Source: Adineta steineri
Taxonomy: Eukaryota > Rotifera > Eurotatoria > Adinetida > Adinetidae
Length of the DNA stretch: 64,000 nt
Assembly (NCBI GenBank): GCA_905250115.1
Contig: CAJNOI010000233.1
Location: forward strand, 21,713 to 85,712
Direction: 5' to 3'
Shown here one piece after another: positions 37,781 through 48,289 of this stretch. The notes beneath the pieces are model-generated. The model saw only the letters and a program-made list of their open reading frames with translations. It was not told the DNA's origin and ran no database searches. How positions within the stretch are numbered: the first letter of the stretch is position 1; the number at the start of each line of letters is the position of its first letter. Both the position numbers and the translations under genes were made by a program.

Positions 37781-38310
37781 TTATATAGTAAATATTTTCC
37801 TAATAATAATGAATACAGTAATAACAGAAATAAGAATAGAATATTGATGTTGAATCGATGAAACACCATTACATAAATCTGTATTACAACAACAATCAGC
37901 TACTGTAAGATCGGCAATTGAAGTTTTATTACAAGTATCCTCATCATGCGGACATGCAGTTGCATCACCAAATCCTCGGATATATAGATCACTCAGCTGA
38001 TGTTTCTATCAAGAAAAAAAACGTTTTTTAATACTAATCTCATAAGAAGAAAAATTACTTACTGTGCATCTTTGTGTTGAATTTATCGCAACTATATACG
38101 TAGTATTAGTAGTATTCAGCTTTGCTGTATTGATTTTTGTACCACAACCAATAGTGTCTACCGTATTGCATACATAGCAACGAATAGCATCAGTTGAGTA
38201 AAAACTTAGAATAACTTAACAAAAAAAAATGTTTTATTTCTAGAAGAATGTCTTTGTACTGATAACTTACACAATAAGAGAATGGTAATACCTGCAGCTA
38301 ATCGTTGCAT
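37781..38310 (-). CDS. Ly6/uPAR-like three-finger GPI-anchored protein, array gene F
   Basis: Exons 38271-38310, 38063-38214 and 37781-38005 give 138 aa. Signal peptide MQRLAAGITILLLFILSFYS; domain from DAIRCYVC to DCCCNTDLCNG; tail YSILISVITVFIIIRKIFTI. Its exon 2 length (152 bp) matches gene E, and both share the CYVCNTV start. Rightmost unit of the array; intact. Confidence 0.86.
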
Positions 38311-38346
38311 GATGAATTGAAATAGAGAAAAATAGTAGTTTATATT

Positions 38347-38383
38347 GATCAGTACTAGTTATTTATATAGTATTCGATCTTAG
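38347..38383 (-). promoter_or_regulatory. Conserved core promoter block, gene F
   Basis: GATCAGTACTAGTTA, then TTTATATAGTATTCGATCT; TATATA is present. Confidence 0.55.
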
Positions 38384-39158
38384 AGTACTTTCAATGACGG
38401 CGGAGATAAATATTTACTTTGATAAATAGCTTTCTGTGCGTCACCAATTTATTTTCACGGCAAAATACGTTGATTTCGAGCCTGTCGACACGCCTATGAA
38501 GGATTTGATTAATCAGATTGGATGATCAAATAAGAAACACGTTATGGTTAATATCTACCTATTGACTGATTTTTTTTTGCGTATGATTTGTTTGTTTTCA
38601 AGTAAAATGTGTCACGTTTCAGAGATTTTTCGTATTAAAACAAAAATATTAACCGAGCAGAATAATTACGAAGGTAATAAAATATATCGATTCGACGTAA
38701 TCATTCTAAACCTTGAATAACACATTTTCATATACATTATACATATTTTTTTTTCTTTACTATTATATTACACGTTTTGTGTGAATTAAGAAATCGCATT
38801 TAGTTTTATATGCAATTGTATTTTTTCTTCTGCACTAACCTTTCGATATATCTCGCAAAACAACCAGTATATAACACTTAGTATTCGTGAGTTGATTGTG
38901 TTTGATGCTTTTATCCTTGTTTATTAGAGAAATATAAATAATTTATAATCGATCGTGTAAAAGATATTTTCTTTGATTTTTAGTAACTAATTCCAATAAA
39001 TAAATTATACAATTAATCTCATTTCATTAAATCGTATTATATTTTATTAAAATTTCTCATTTATTGTCTATAAAAGTGTATACTAGAAAAAAATTTATCG
39101 TGTTTACATAGAATAATACAATACAAATAACAATGAAATCTTAAAATTTCCCAGTAAA
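38384..39158. other. Right end of the Ly6 array and intergenic
   Basis: The upstream blocks shared with other units run to about 38.95 kb; homology then stops. The rest is AT-rich flank of the LRR gene with no feature seen. Confidence 0.5.
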
Positions 39159-40043
39159 TTAAAGTATAAGACTTTTGACAGTATTATTATTATTTGTATT
39201 TGTTTGTCGAATAGTTTCTTTTCCTTGATCACTAAGTTGATTCCGTGCTAGATCTAATCTATCGAATATTCGGCGTGTTTGAAGCATAGTAACAATGGTA
39301 TTAACACTTTCATCTGTAATTTGGTTCTGTCGTATATTAAGACATGTTAATATCTGATTATCATGTAATGCAGTACAAATTGCTTGCATACCTATATCAC
39401 TAATTTCATTGTCATCAAGAGATAATACTTTTACTGTTGTATTTAATCGAAGCATAGAAGCTAGTTCTTGTGCACCAACATCTGTCATTGCAGTTCGATA
39501 TAATTTCAAAGTAGTAAGAGTATGATTCTTATGAAGTGCTTGAGCAATTGATATAACACCAGTGTCTAACAATGGATTTCCATGTAATACTAATGTTTCA
39601 AGTGTTGAATTTTGTCGAAGCATTTCACTAATTAATTTTCCACCAATATCTGTTATTTGATTATCTGTTAGAATTAGATCGATTATTGTAGTATTTGTTG
39701 ATAGAAATGGTTGAAAAATTGATATTCCTGTATCTCCTAAAGAATTTCCACCGAGATGAAGATTTTTTATTGATGGATTAGCTGCTAAAGCATCAAATAA
39801 ATATTTAGCACCATCTGACTTGACTTGATTATGACCAGTCAAACGAAGAGTATTCCAACATCGATTTATTTTCACTTCATCAGCAATTATATATATATCA
39901 TCATTAGATAAAATATCGACATAAAATGCGCCTGTTTTCGATACACGCATTTGTCGAATAAGTATATCTAATTTTTCATTTTCATATGCTGGTGTTGAAT
40001 CATCTTCTTCTTCTTCGAAATCTTCTTCATTAAAATCAGTCAT
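39159..40043 (-). CDS. Leucine-rich-repeat protein (ribonuclease-inhibitor / NLRC3-like LRRs)
   Basis: A single exon of 294 aa with an acidic N-terminus (MTDFNEEDFEEEEDDSTPAY). From about residue 60 there are eight or so 28-residue LRRs of the ribonuclease-inhibitor type, with the recurring pattern L-x-x-L-x-L-x-x-N-x-[IL]-x-D-x-G (LHLGGNSLGDTGISIF, LILTDNQITDIGGKLI, LSLDDNEISDIGMQAI, LNIRQNQITDESVNTI, LDLARNQLSDQGKETI). There is no NACHT, CARD or signal peptide, so this is an LRR-only cytosolic scaffold rather than an NLR receptor. The binding partner is unknown. Confidence 0.88.
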   Translation of the reverse strand: MTDFNEEDFEEEEDDSTPAYENEKLDILIRQMRVSKTGAFYVDILSNDDIYIIADEVKINRCWNTLRLTGHNQVKSDGAKYLFDALAANPSIKNLHLGGNSLGDTGISIFQPFLSTNTTIIDLILTDNQITDIGGKLISEMLRQNSTLETLVLHGNPLLDTGVISIAQALHKNHTLTTLKLYRTAMTDVGAQELASMLRLNTTVKVLSLDDNEISDIGMQAICTALHDNQILTCLNIRQNQITDESVNTIVTMLQTRRIFDRLDLARNQLSDQGKETIRQTNTNNNNTVKSLIL

Positions 40044-40439
40044 AATTTTTCTATTAATTATTTAAATGAATCGATTACATATATATATTATTATCAAAAT
40101 TACTTACGAATTTGGTTTTAATGTAATTTCATCTCGTTGCTATATTAACACAACTTTTCACTTCTATCCAATGTTTGTCGGTTGTTATTATATTTTTCTC
40201 TCGATTATTTCTTTACAATAATATGACTCATATCGACATAACGTGGAGAATATGTTTTGTTCTCTTCGCAAAACAACAACAATAATAACAAAAAAAGATT
40301 CTTTTTTTTCTTTCTCTATTGATGTTAACGCAAGAAAAAGACGAGTCTAATAATATTCTTAACCTTGACAGACTTAATGAGAAGATATATATTTTAAACT
40401 GAGAAAAATATTTATTCAAATAAATAAATTCAAAAACAT
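40044..40439. other. Intergenic
   Basis: Flanks of the LRR gene and the first SDR gene. Nothing recognised beyond AT-rich sequence. Confidence 0.5.
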
Positions 40440-41327
40440 TTAAGAAAAAGCAATTCCTCCATCGATTATCACATTTTGTCCAGTCATATAATCTGAATCT
40501 TTACCAGCAAGAAACGAAACAATATTTGCAATATCATCTGGAACACCTGTACGTCCAAGAGCAGCTGTTTGTGCAAAACTTTTCATTATTTCTTCCTTTG
40601 TTGTATTTTGAAATTTTGCAAATTGTTCAGCTTGTGCATTCATTAGTGGTGTATCGACTACTCCTAAAACAAATTCATTAAATGAATATCTACTATTATC
40701 AAAAAAAAATATATTCATACCAGGACAATAAGCATTTACGGTAATTTTATGTTTCGCGAATTCTAAAGCTGCAGCTTGAGTAAGACCGCGAACACCCCAT
40801 TTACTAGCTACATAATGACTCATCATTGGAAATGTTCTATGTGCAACACCACTACATGCACCTATAATTTTTCCTCCTCTTCCTTGTTCTATCATTATTT
40901 TTGCTGCTTCTTTATAACAAAGAAATACTCCACGCATATTTACAGCAAACATTCTATCCCATTCTTCTGCCGTAATATCTAGTAAAGATTTCGCTTGAGA
41001 AATTCCAGCATTAGCTACTATGACCTATAGTATATATTAGAATAAGATAAAGTATATTGATAATAAATAAATACATACATCTAAACTTCCTAATTCTGTT
41101 GCTACTCTCCTCATCATTGCTTCAACTTGTTTATCATTTGAAACATCAGCAATAATTGAAATCGATTTTCGTCCAAGTTTTTCTATTGCTTTTTGAGTAT
41201 CATGTAATTCTTGAGACATACTCTCGATATCATTAACAGCAACATTAAAACCATCTTTAGCAAGACGAAGTGCAATTGCTTGTCCAATACCTCTTGCAGC
41301 ACCAGTAACAAGAACATTACGAGACAT
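40440..41327 (-). CDS. Short-chain dehydrogenase/reductase, diacetyl/acetoin reductase-like, copy 1
   Basis: Three exons (41079-41327, 40721-41024, 40440-40663) give 258 aa, the normal length for a classical SDR. NAD(P)-binding VTGAARGIG is near the start, followed by the structural NAG (VIVANAGIS). The active site has Ser in GACSG and Tyr/Lys in SHYVASK with the usual 13-residue Ser-Tyr spacing, then PGVVDTPLM and a C-terminal DYMTGQNVIIDGG. The overall pattern is closest to diacetyl/(S)-acetoin reductases. An acidic residue after the second strand (NDIES) favours NAD(H) over NADP(H). Tandem partner of the gene at 42140 with identical intron positions. Bacterial or fungal relatives exist, so ancient transfer is possible but unproven. 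Confidence 0.88.
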
Positions 41328-42139
41328 CTGAAATTAGATTACAATTAGCTTTATATCTATTAGAACTATTAAAAGTATACAATAAAAAATATTTCGTGTG
41401 ATTATTCATGTATTAATCTTATCTAGTACAATCAACTTGCCTTTAAAATTATCCGATCATCCAGATATTATAGTATTATCACTGTAACCCACAACATATA
41501 TCTACTAAGCTATTATTTTTGAAGTACTTGTAGACGAAACTCAAATTGAACTAACATAAAAAATATCAAAGAATCATATACTGAGAATAAACCAAAATAT
41601 TTAGTATTAAATTAAGCATTATAACTTACTGTATAATAAAATAAACCACGTAAGAAGGTAATCAGATAAAAAATAATCTTATGAAGTAATGATTATATTT
41701 TATGTATAAGAGACTCGATTAAATAGTTGCTTTGAAAATCTATGATTGTTTGAATACAATAAAATAAAAACATTTTTTTATATTTATGTATAATTGAGAT
41801 GACGTTAACATAAGATTCTTTTGTTTTGTACCAATCACCCCTGTCTCTCTCTACTACGTTTACAATGTATTTTGAGACACGCTGATTTTTTCTTTCTATC
41901 ACTTCATGAAAAGCTATTGAATACTATTTTCTTTTTATCTTATTAATCACCATGTGTACTTATAACAGAAAAATATGTCATTTAAGTCCAAAAATTTGAT
42001 TATATTAATCATAAAAATAAATGTATACTTTATAGTTATAGTTTTTATTTAATCAATGTACATTATTTATTTAATTCTAGTAAGATAAACATACTCAATA
42101 AAAAATTTACTTCTTACAATATATATAATTTATAAAAGT
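41328..42139. other. Intergenic between the SDR copies
   Basis: AT-rich, no coding frame of note. The two SDR genes have closely similar coding sequence, but this spacer does not visibly repeat elsewhere. Confidence 0.45.
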
Positions 42140-43029
42140 TTAAGAAAATTCAATTCCTCCATCAATCAAAATACTTTGTCCAGTCATATAATCTGAATCT
42201 TTACTAGCAAGATATGAAACAAAATTTGCAACATCGCCTGGAACACTTGTACGTCCAAGAGCAATTAATTTATTTGAATATTCTTTAATAACTTCTCCTT
42301 TCTTCTTATTTTCATATTTTCCTAATTTTTCATCAATTAAATTCCACATTTCAGTATCAACAATGCCTAAAATAAACTCATTAAATGAATATCTACTATT
42401 ATCAAAAAAAAATAGTCATACCAGGACAATAAGCATTCACTGTAATTTTATGTTTAGCTAATTCCATAGCAGCAGCTTGAGTAAGACCACGAACACCCCA
42501 TTTAGTAGCAGAATAATGACTTAACAAGGGAGATGCTTTGTATCCAGAGATACTACATGCACCTATAATTTTTCCGCCTGTTCCTTGTTCGATCATTATT
42601 TTTGCTGCTTCTTTATAACAAAGAAATACTCCACGCATATTTACAGCAAACATTCTATCCCAATCTTCAGTTGTTAGTTCGATAAAAGGTTTCACTTGTG
42701 CTATTCCAGCATTAGCCACGGCAATCTTATTTACAAAATAAAAAAAAATCAGGTCGATTGAAAAGAAAATGAATACATACATCTATACTTCCTAAGTCTA
42801 TTGCTACTTTCTTCATCATCGCTTCAACTTGTTTGTCATTTGAAACATCAGCGATAACTGAAATCGATTTTCGTCCAAGTTTTTCTATTGCTTTTTGAGT
42901 ATCATGTAATTCTTGAGACATACTCTCGATATCATTAACAGCAACATTGAAACTATCTTTAGCAAGACGAAGTGCAATTGCTTGTCCAATACCTCTTGCA
43001 GCACCAGTAACAAGAACATTACGAGACAT
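42140..43029 (-). CDS. Short-chain dehydrogenase/reductase, diacetyl/acetoin reductase-like, copy 2
   Basis: Exons 42781-43029, 42422-42725 and 42140-42366 give 259 aa. Exon 1 is nearly identical to copy 1 ([19 protein letters not shown]). The middle part keeps [20 protein letters not shown]. The active site reads [20 protein letters not shown] with Lys following, so Ser, Tyr and Lys are all present. The substrate loop after PGIVDTEMW differs clearly from copy 1 ([20 protein letters not shown] versus AKFQNTTKEEIMKSFAQTAA), suggesting a shifted substrate preference after duplication. The extra residue lies in this loop. Confidence 0.88.
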
Positions 43030-43373
43030 CTGAAATTTGATTCATATCATATAGTCGTACTTACACGAAATTCATATAATACTAAAACATGTTCAAACTG
43101 ATAAATATATGTCTTCTTCTAAGTAGTGGACTATTTAACATTGAATGACGTCATGATTATGTATATGGTTATAATATCACATGTGACACGATGCATGCCT
43201 CCTTTTTTTTTCTTTATCCACGATACATATACAGTACACGATTATTCTTTTTTTCTTTGTCCTTCAGTATATACACATGTAGCTGTGTATAAAATGTTAG
43301 TTTTATCTTGTATCGATATGTTTATTATTAAAATAATTCTTTTAATTATAAAAAAAAACTAATATCTAAGAGA
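43030..43373. other. Intergenic
   Basis: Between SDR copy 2 and the 3' end of the Ariadne gene. Frames here are short and lack coding character. Confidence 0.45.
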
Positions 43374-45231
43374 TTATATTTTGTTATTAATATTAGTTTT
43401 GACTTCGTCTTGATACTGCCAATAATCATTGGTATATCCTTCTTTGACATGTTTTAATAAAACAGATTGTCGTGCATCACAATATTGATATTGTTCAACT
43501 ATTTTTCGTTTAATATCATTAAATATTGTTTCATTAGTGATATCTTTTTCTAAAAATTCACTTAAATGTTCACATGCTTGTTCTAAATCTGCTTGATTTT
43601 GTTCGAATACATCGGATTGATTATTCTTTGTTAAATAATAAGCAAATGGATAAGTATATGTTAATATTTGTCGACATTTTAATAAAGTTTCAAATGCTTT
43701 TTCAATTGTTTGAATATCGTTCTTTGATAATTTATCTTTATTTTTCAATAATTTTCGACGAATTTTCTTAAATAATTTCGTTTCTAATTTTAATGAATTT
43801 TCATGATTACGATAACGATCAAGATAGTGAATATATCGAGATAAACCAAGAGTATTTGCAGCATCAGTAATATTAACATTATTTTCTACAAAACGATTAC
43901 ATTCCCTATGTTTAGACCAGTCATCTAAAAATGAAATATATAATATGTTCTCTTATGCCGATATTAAGCGGAGAGAATGTTAAAGTAATAACTGAAATAA
44001 TATCATACTAGTAACAAGTAATGCTCGTCTGAAGACGACTAGCTCAGCTCTTTCTCGTAAAAATTGCGTTACTAAACAGCTATTGATTTATACAATTAAA
44101 TAAAACATATGTCAGATTTGAATTCTTCGACTCCGATTACCCGTCAGTCGACTCTTATAAAAAAAATTCCTTTTATATCTAGAATTCAAATGTATACTTA
44201 CTAAAACATAACCAACAAAATTCATATTGGCAATTTTTACAAGACATATGATTACAACCACCATTTTTTTCAATATGTACTTTACATTTTGGACATGCTT
44301 GTGTATTTGTTTTTAACCAAAGAACATTTAGAGTATCACCTATTAATTTTTTATTCCATTCAATTAATAAAATGCATTTTATTGGATCATGCCATGGTTG
44401 TGTACATTGAAAGCAAAATATTGTTTGACAATTATTACATGTTATTAATTGTGCATAATTATAAGATGATGTTAATGATGTTGCATTAATAATATGATTA
44501 CAATCCTTTCCTGGACACCAACGAACACGAGGATTATTATCAACATATGAATTTAATATCATTTTGGTATACATATTTTTAGCAAATTCATTATCATTGA
44601 GAAATTTTAAAATCGTTTCATCATCAACAAGAATATCACATTCAGAATATGGACAAACTATTGTTTGTGAATGACCTTCATGAAGAATTTGATTTGTTAT
44701 ATAATTTTTCCAACAATCATTGCAAAATGTATGATTACATTCAAGATGAAACATATCTTTTTCATCATCTGAACAACAAATAGAACATAGATTAGTTAAT
44801 TCTTCTGGAGATATTTTTAAAGAAAATGGATTAATAATTTTTGCTTGCTGAAAAAATTCTTCATTATTCATTTCATAGAATTGTTCTAATAATCGCTGGT
44901 TATTCCATTTAAAATAATGTAATAAAAGTTTAATAATAGATGATGGTAATTGAAGTATATCTTTAACTTCATCAACATATTTCATCATTAATTCAATATA
45001 TTGATCTTGAGTTAAAATTGAATAATGAAAATTAGGATTGATTTCATCACCTGGAGTAATTGGTTCATCAATGTATGCTTGAGGAGTTTTATTTGAAATA
45101 TCATCATCAATTTCATAAAAATTTTCATCGAATTCATCGTCCGACGTCGAGAGTTTATGATTTAATTTAGATGAAATTTCTGCCAATTCATAAAAACATT
45201 CTTCATCATCATCCGAGCCGTTGTCGCTCAT
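43374..45231 (-). CDS. ARIH1: Ariadne-1-like RBR E3 ubiquitin ligase
   Basis: Two exons (44202-45231 and 43374-43924, 277-bp intron) give 526 aa, close to human ARIH1 (557). Order: acidic N-terminus (MSDNGSDDDEECFYELAEIS), UBA-like region (about 80-130), RING1 beginning CSICCSDDEKDMFHLECNH, IBR, and RING2 CPKCKVHIEKNGGCNHMSCK with the catalytic Cys at about residue 326. Exon 2 encodes the C-terminal Ariadne domain (DWSKHRECNRF to the end), which in the family keeps the enzyme autoinhibited until a neddylated cullin binds. RBR ligases form a thioester on the RING2 Cys before transfer to substrate. All zinc ligands I checked are present. ARIH2 is the alternative; the RING2 sequence favours ARIH1. 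Confidence 0.93.
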
Positions 45232-45497
45232 TTTGTTTTTTTTTTTATGTATATGTTGACTTGCACAACTATTTATTTATTTGATGTCAGAATGAAAAAT
45301 AATGACTATGAAGAGAAATGAATCATCACAATTTTTTCTTCTCGTCTGTATTTTTGCGAAGAAAATATTATATGTCGTTCTGTTTCTATGTATACACGTG
45401 ATAAAAAAAAACATTTCAATAGATAATGATTATGAAAAAATATATTTATTTGGTAGAGAGAAAAATAAAAGATAGAAATAACCAGAGATATTATTAA

Positions 45498-47584
45498 TCA
45501 CATGATATTACAAACAGCGGATGGTGAATTTAATTGATTACCAATTGTGTATGGAATATAAACTTTGATTTCTTTGAGAAATGTAAGATATTCTTTCAAA
45601 GTGAGTGTTGTTTGTTGAGATTTGACAATGTCTTCTTTAAATGATAGAAACATCGCTTGTTGATTAGCTTGGCATATAGAATATGTTTGATGTAATAATT
45701 GTCCATCCATTCCGTCCAGAACAGGCAAAAGAATATCTAAGTCTTTGTCAAGAAGAAATGATTTGACATGCTGTTCGGTCCATCGATCAATAAAATGTGG
45801 ATATTCCCTGAAATGAAATAAATATATTTTAACTTTGAAGAAAAAGACGACTTACACTAGTGGACGAGGCTCTTTTTTGACATCGAGGTTTGGAGATGTT
45901 TTTAGTTTATCATTTATTGATGGGATAGTATTAGGATGTAAATCATCTTGTTTAATAATCGTTGAAGATGAATCATTCACTGATGGAATAATATTATGAT
46001 GTAAATTATCTTGTTTGATAACCGTTGAAGTTGAGTGATTCATTCGAATTAATTGAATTTGTTTCTTTAGTTCTTCATAAGCTTTATCAAAGCCAAGTTT
46101 TGGGAAATCAATATAAATAAAAGGTGAAGTTAATACTCCAAGCCATCCATCAGCTTTATAATTCGATGTCATTACTAATGGAATGATTCGACATTGACGT
46201 TTAATTGCATAACTAGCTTCCATTTCACAAAATGAACTCTGTTTGTAAGCATCGGACATACAGACAAATATAAATTCTGAATTTTCAATTGCTTTAGCCA
46301 TAGCATCAAATGTAGCACCATGCATCAGATGAGAATCGATCCAAACGTTAAAATTATCTTTTTCTAAACTTGCGAGAATACGATGGCACAGCTCTGTATC
46401 ACTATGTGAATAACTTATCATAATATCGTATTGTTTTTTGGCAGTTTTTGTTCCGGAAGGTATACTTGGTTCATCTTCGATTTTCTTCACAACTATATCG
46501 GAATCTTTTTCTAATTTCCAGATTAATGCAGTAGCCACTCGTTGTATAGTCTGTTCTCGTGATGAAGCCAATGTTCGATTATAACTCATAAATTTCGTAT
46601 TATCTTTTAACAATATAGCAAAATCTTTATTGAACCCCAAGGCAAGAATAATTTCAAGTGCTGGAAGTTTAGCTTTAAGTAAATCTTGATCTTCCATTAC
46701 ACAGCGAAGAAAAAGTGGAGAACCATTTTGTTTAATCAATTCTTCGCGAATTTGTTCATGTTGTGTCAAAGCTAAATAAGGAAATAAAGTTCAATATTGG
46801 GAAAAAATAATTAATACTAACCTTTAAGACTTCGAAGAATATTGTGTAAGCGACCTGCATGAGAAATACCACCATCAATAGTATTTTTAATGAAATCTAT
46901 GAATACAGCTGCAATTCTATCCGAATTTTGTAGCTGTTTTAAATCCTCTTCTGCCAATATAACTGCAAGAATTCGATAGGCATGTAAGTGAATTTCATTA
47001 TCATTATTTGATGTTCGTAGTAACTCATTCATAAGATTAACTAATTCAAGACTTTTAAGATAGATAGCAAGTTCATTATCTACACTAAAATAGAAAAGAA
47101 TCTGAAGAAGTATTTGAACATATGGTATAGCAGCTTGATCAATTGTTATTGGATTGGATTCAATGACAGACATTAAAATACCTTTGACAGTATCAGCGAT
47201 CTGTCGACATTCTTTATATGATTCATCACTAGTAATTATATCACCAAAATCTATTCGAAATAATAAATTAGTAAGATGTAAAACGGCTTGTTCCATCGTT
47301 GAATTCCACTTAACATATGGTGGTTGGCCTGTATTATATCCAGTAAGCCAATTATTAAACCATTTTAGATTAGCACTTCGAATTTTTTCTATTACATTCT
47401 GACGTTGATCACCGTTATACCAAGAGATGTTGTTGGGATGAAGATAAAGTAAAGTACGTTGTTCCATTGTAACGCTATCTGGTGGATCTTTAGCAACGAC
47501 TTCAAACATTTCTTTATATCTAGGAGAGCAAACATGATCGATAGCTACAGTTAGATATTGTGTAAATTCTGAGTAATGTGCCAT
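45498..47584 (-). CDS. ARM-like / TIR / SAM-like protein, SARM1-related parts
   Basis: Exons 46822-47584, 45856-46771 and 45498-45807 join to 662 aa. Residues 1-350 are all-helical and armadillo-like (for example TIDQAAIPYVQILLQILFYF). The TIR domain is about 368-495: KQYDIMISYSHSDTELCHRI, NVWIDSHLMHGATFDAMAKA, FIFVCMSDAYKQSSFCEMEA. Glu439 (second E of CEMEA) aligns with the catalytic Glu of NAD-cleaving TIRs such as SARM1 E642. A linker with two copies of an STxIKQDxLHxNxIPSxND unit follows. The C-terminus (from YPHFIDRWTEQHVKSFL) looks like a SAM domain, with VLDGMDGQLL. SARM1 has ARM-SAM-SAM-TIR; here TIR precedes SAM. Likely a cytosolic NAD hydrolase or signalling adaptor; activity is inferred from the motif only. 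Confidence 0.85.
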
Positions 47585-48289
47585 TGGTAACGACGTCTAT
47601 TCCTGTTTTAATTTTTAAAATATAGTATAATAACGATACACCGATTTTGTTGTTGTAAGTGTGTGTGTAAAGAAAGAAAGAAAAATTCTTTTTTTTAAAA
47701 TAATGTTAAAGCTGCCTAAGAAAAAAAGTCTCAGCCACGTTTACATTGCGGCTGTGGAATGTTCTTCTTCATAGGTAAAAATACATCAAGAAAAGAAATC
47801 TTTGCGCCTCTACCAAAGAAAATCAAACAGATGGTCCTTTGCTCGGCAACCAAGCAAAAATACATTTCACTTCGTCAAGATGGCCTTTTTTATTGCTGCA
47901 AATTAAGATATTCAACTGATTGAATAGAATTTAACTATTATTATGAAAACGAAAAGGCCAAACGCTGATCTAGAGTTTCTAATATATTTCACGCTGTTGT
48001 AATTTATTACTATTAAAGGGAATTAATGCCTTGCCGAAACAACTTTTTTCTATTTCCATACACTTATCTTAACTCACTCAGATTAATAATTACTGTGTCA
48101 TACGCTCAAATTTATCCTAACCTCATACATGAATACTGGTAAAACTCTATATATATTTTTACAATTGAACCATCGAATTTGTTACTAATTCTAGCATAAT
48201 TGATAATGTACGATGATATAACTGATTTCAACATTGAAATGAGCATTGTTCAAAATTCTTTATTATACATGAAAAGAAAAAGAAAAACA
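47585..48289. other. Intergenic
   Basis: About 700 bp between the TIR gene start and the 3' end of the DUF4590-ART-TPR gene. No gene or repeat recognised. Confidence 0.5.

Larger units (their letters stand above)
19600..38950 (-). repeat. Tandem array of six about 3-kb units, each with one Ly6-like gene
   Basis: Gene start codons lie at 20878, 24393, 27663, 32147, 35091 and 38310, all on minus, so unit lengths are about 3.5, 3.3, 4.5, 2.9 and 3.2 kb. The long C-D interval is explained largely by two insertions (515 bp at 30043 and 225 bp at 30878). Each unit repeats the gene and its conserved core promoter, an upstream block containing TCA(C/T)GTTTCAGAGATTTTT, and downstream non-coding blocks. 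Most units also carry a G-rich hairpin. Units A and B are the closest pair in flanking DNA; C, D and E share other blocks, so conversion or stepwise duplication is likely. Confidence 0.9.
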
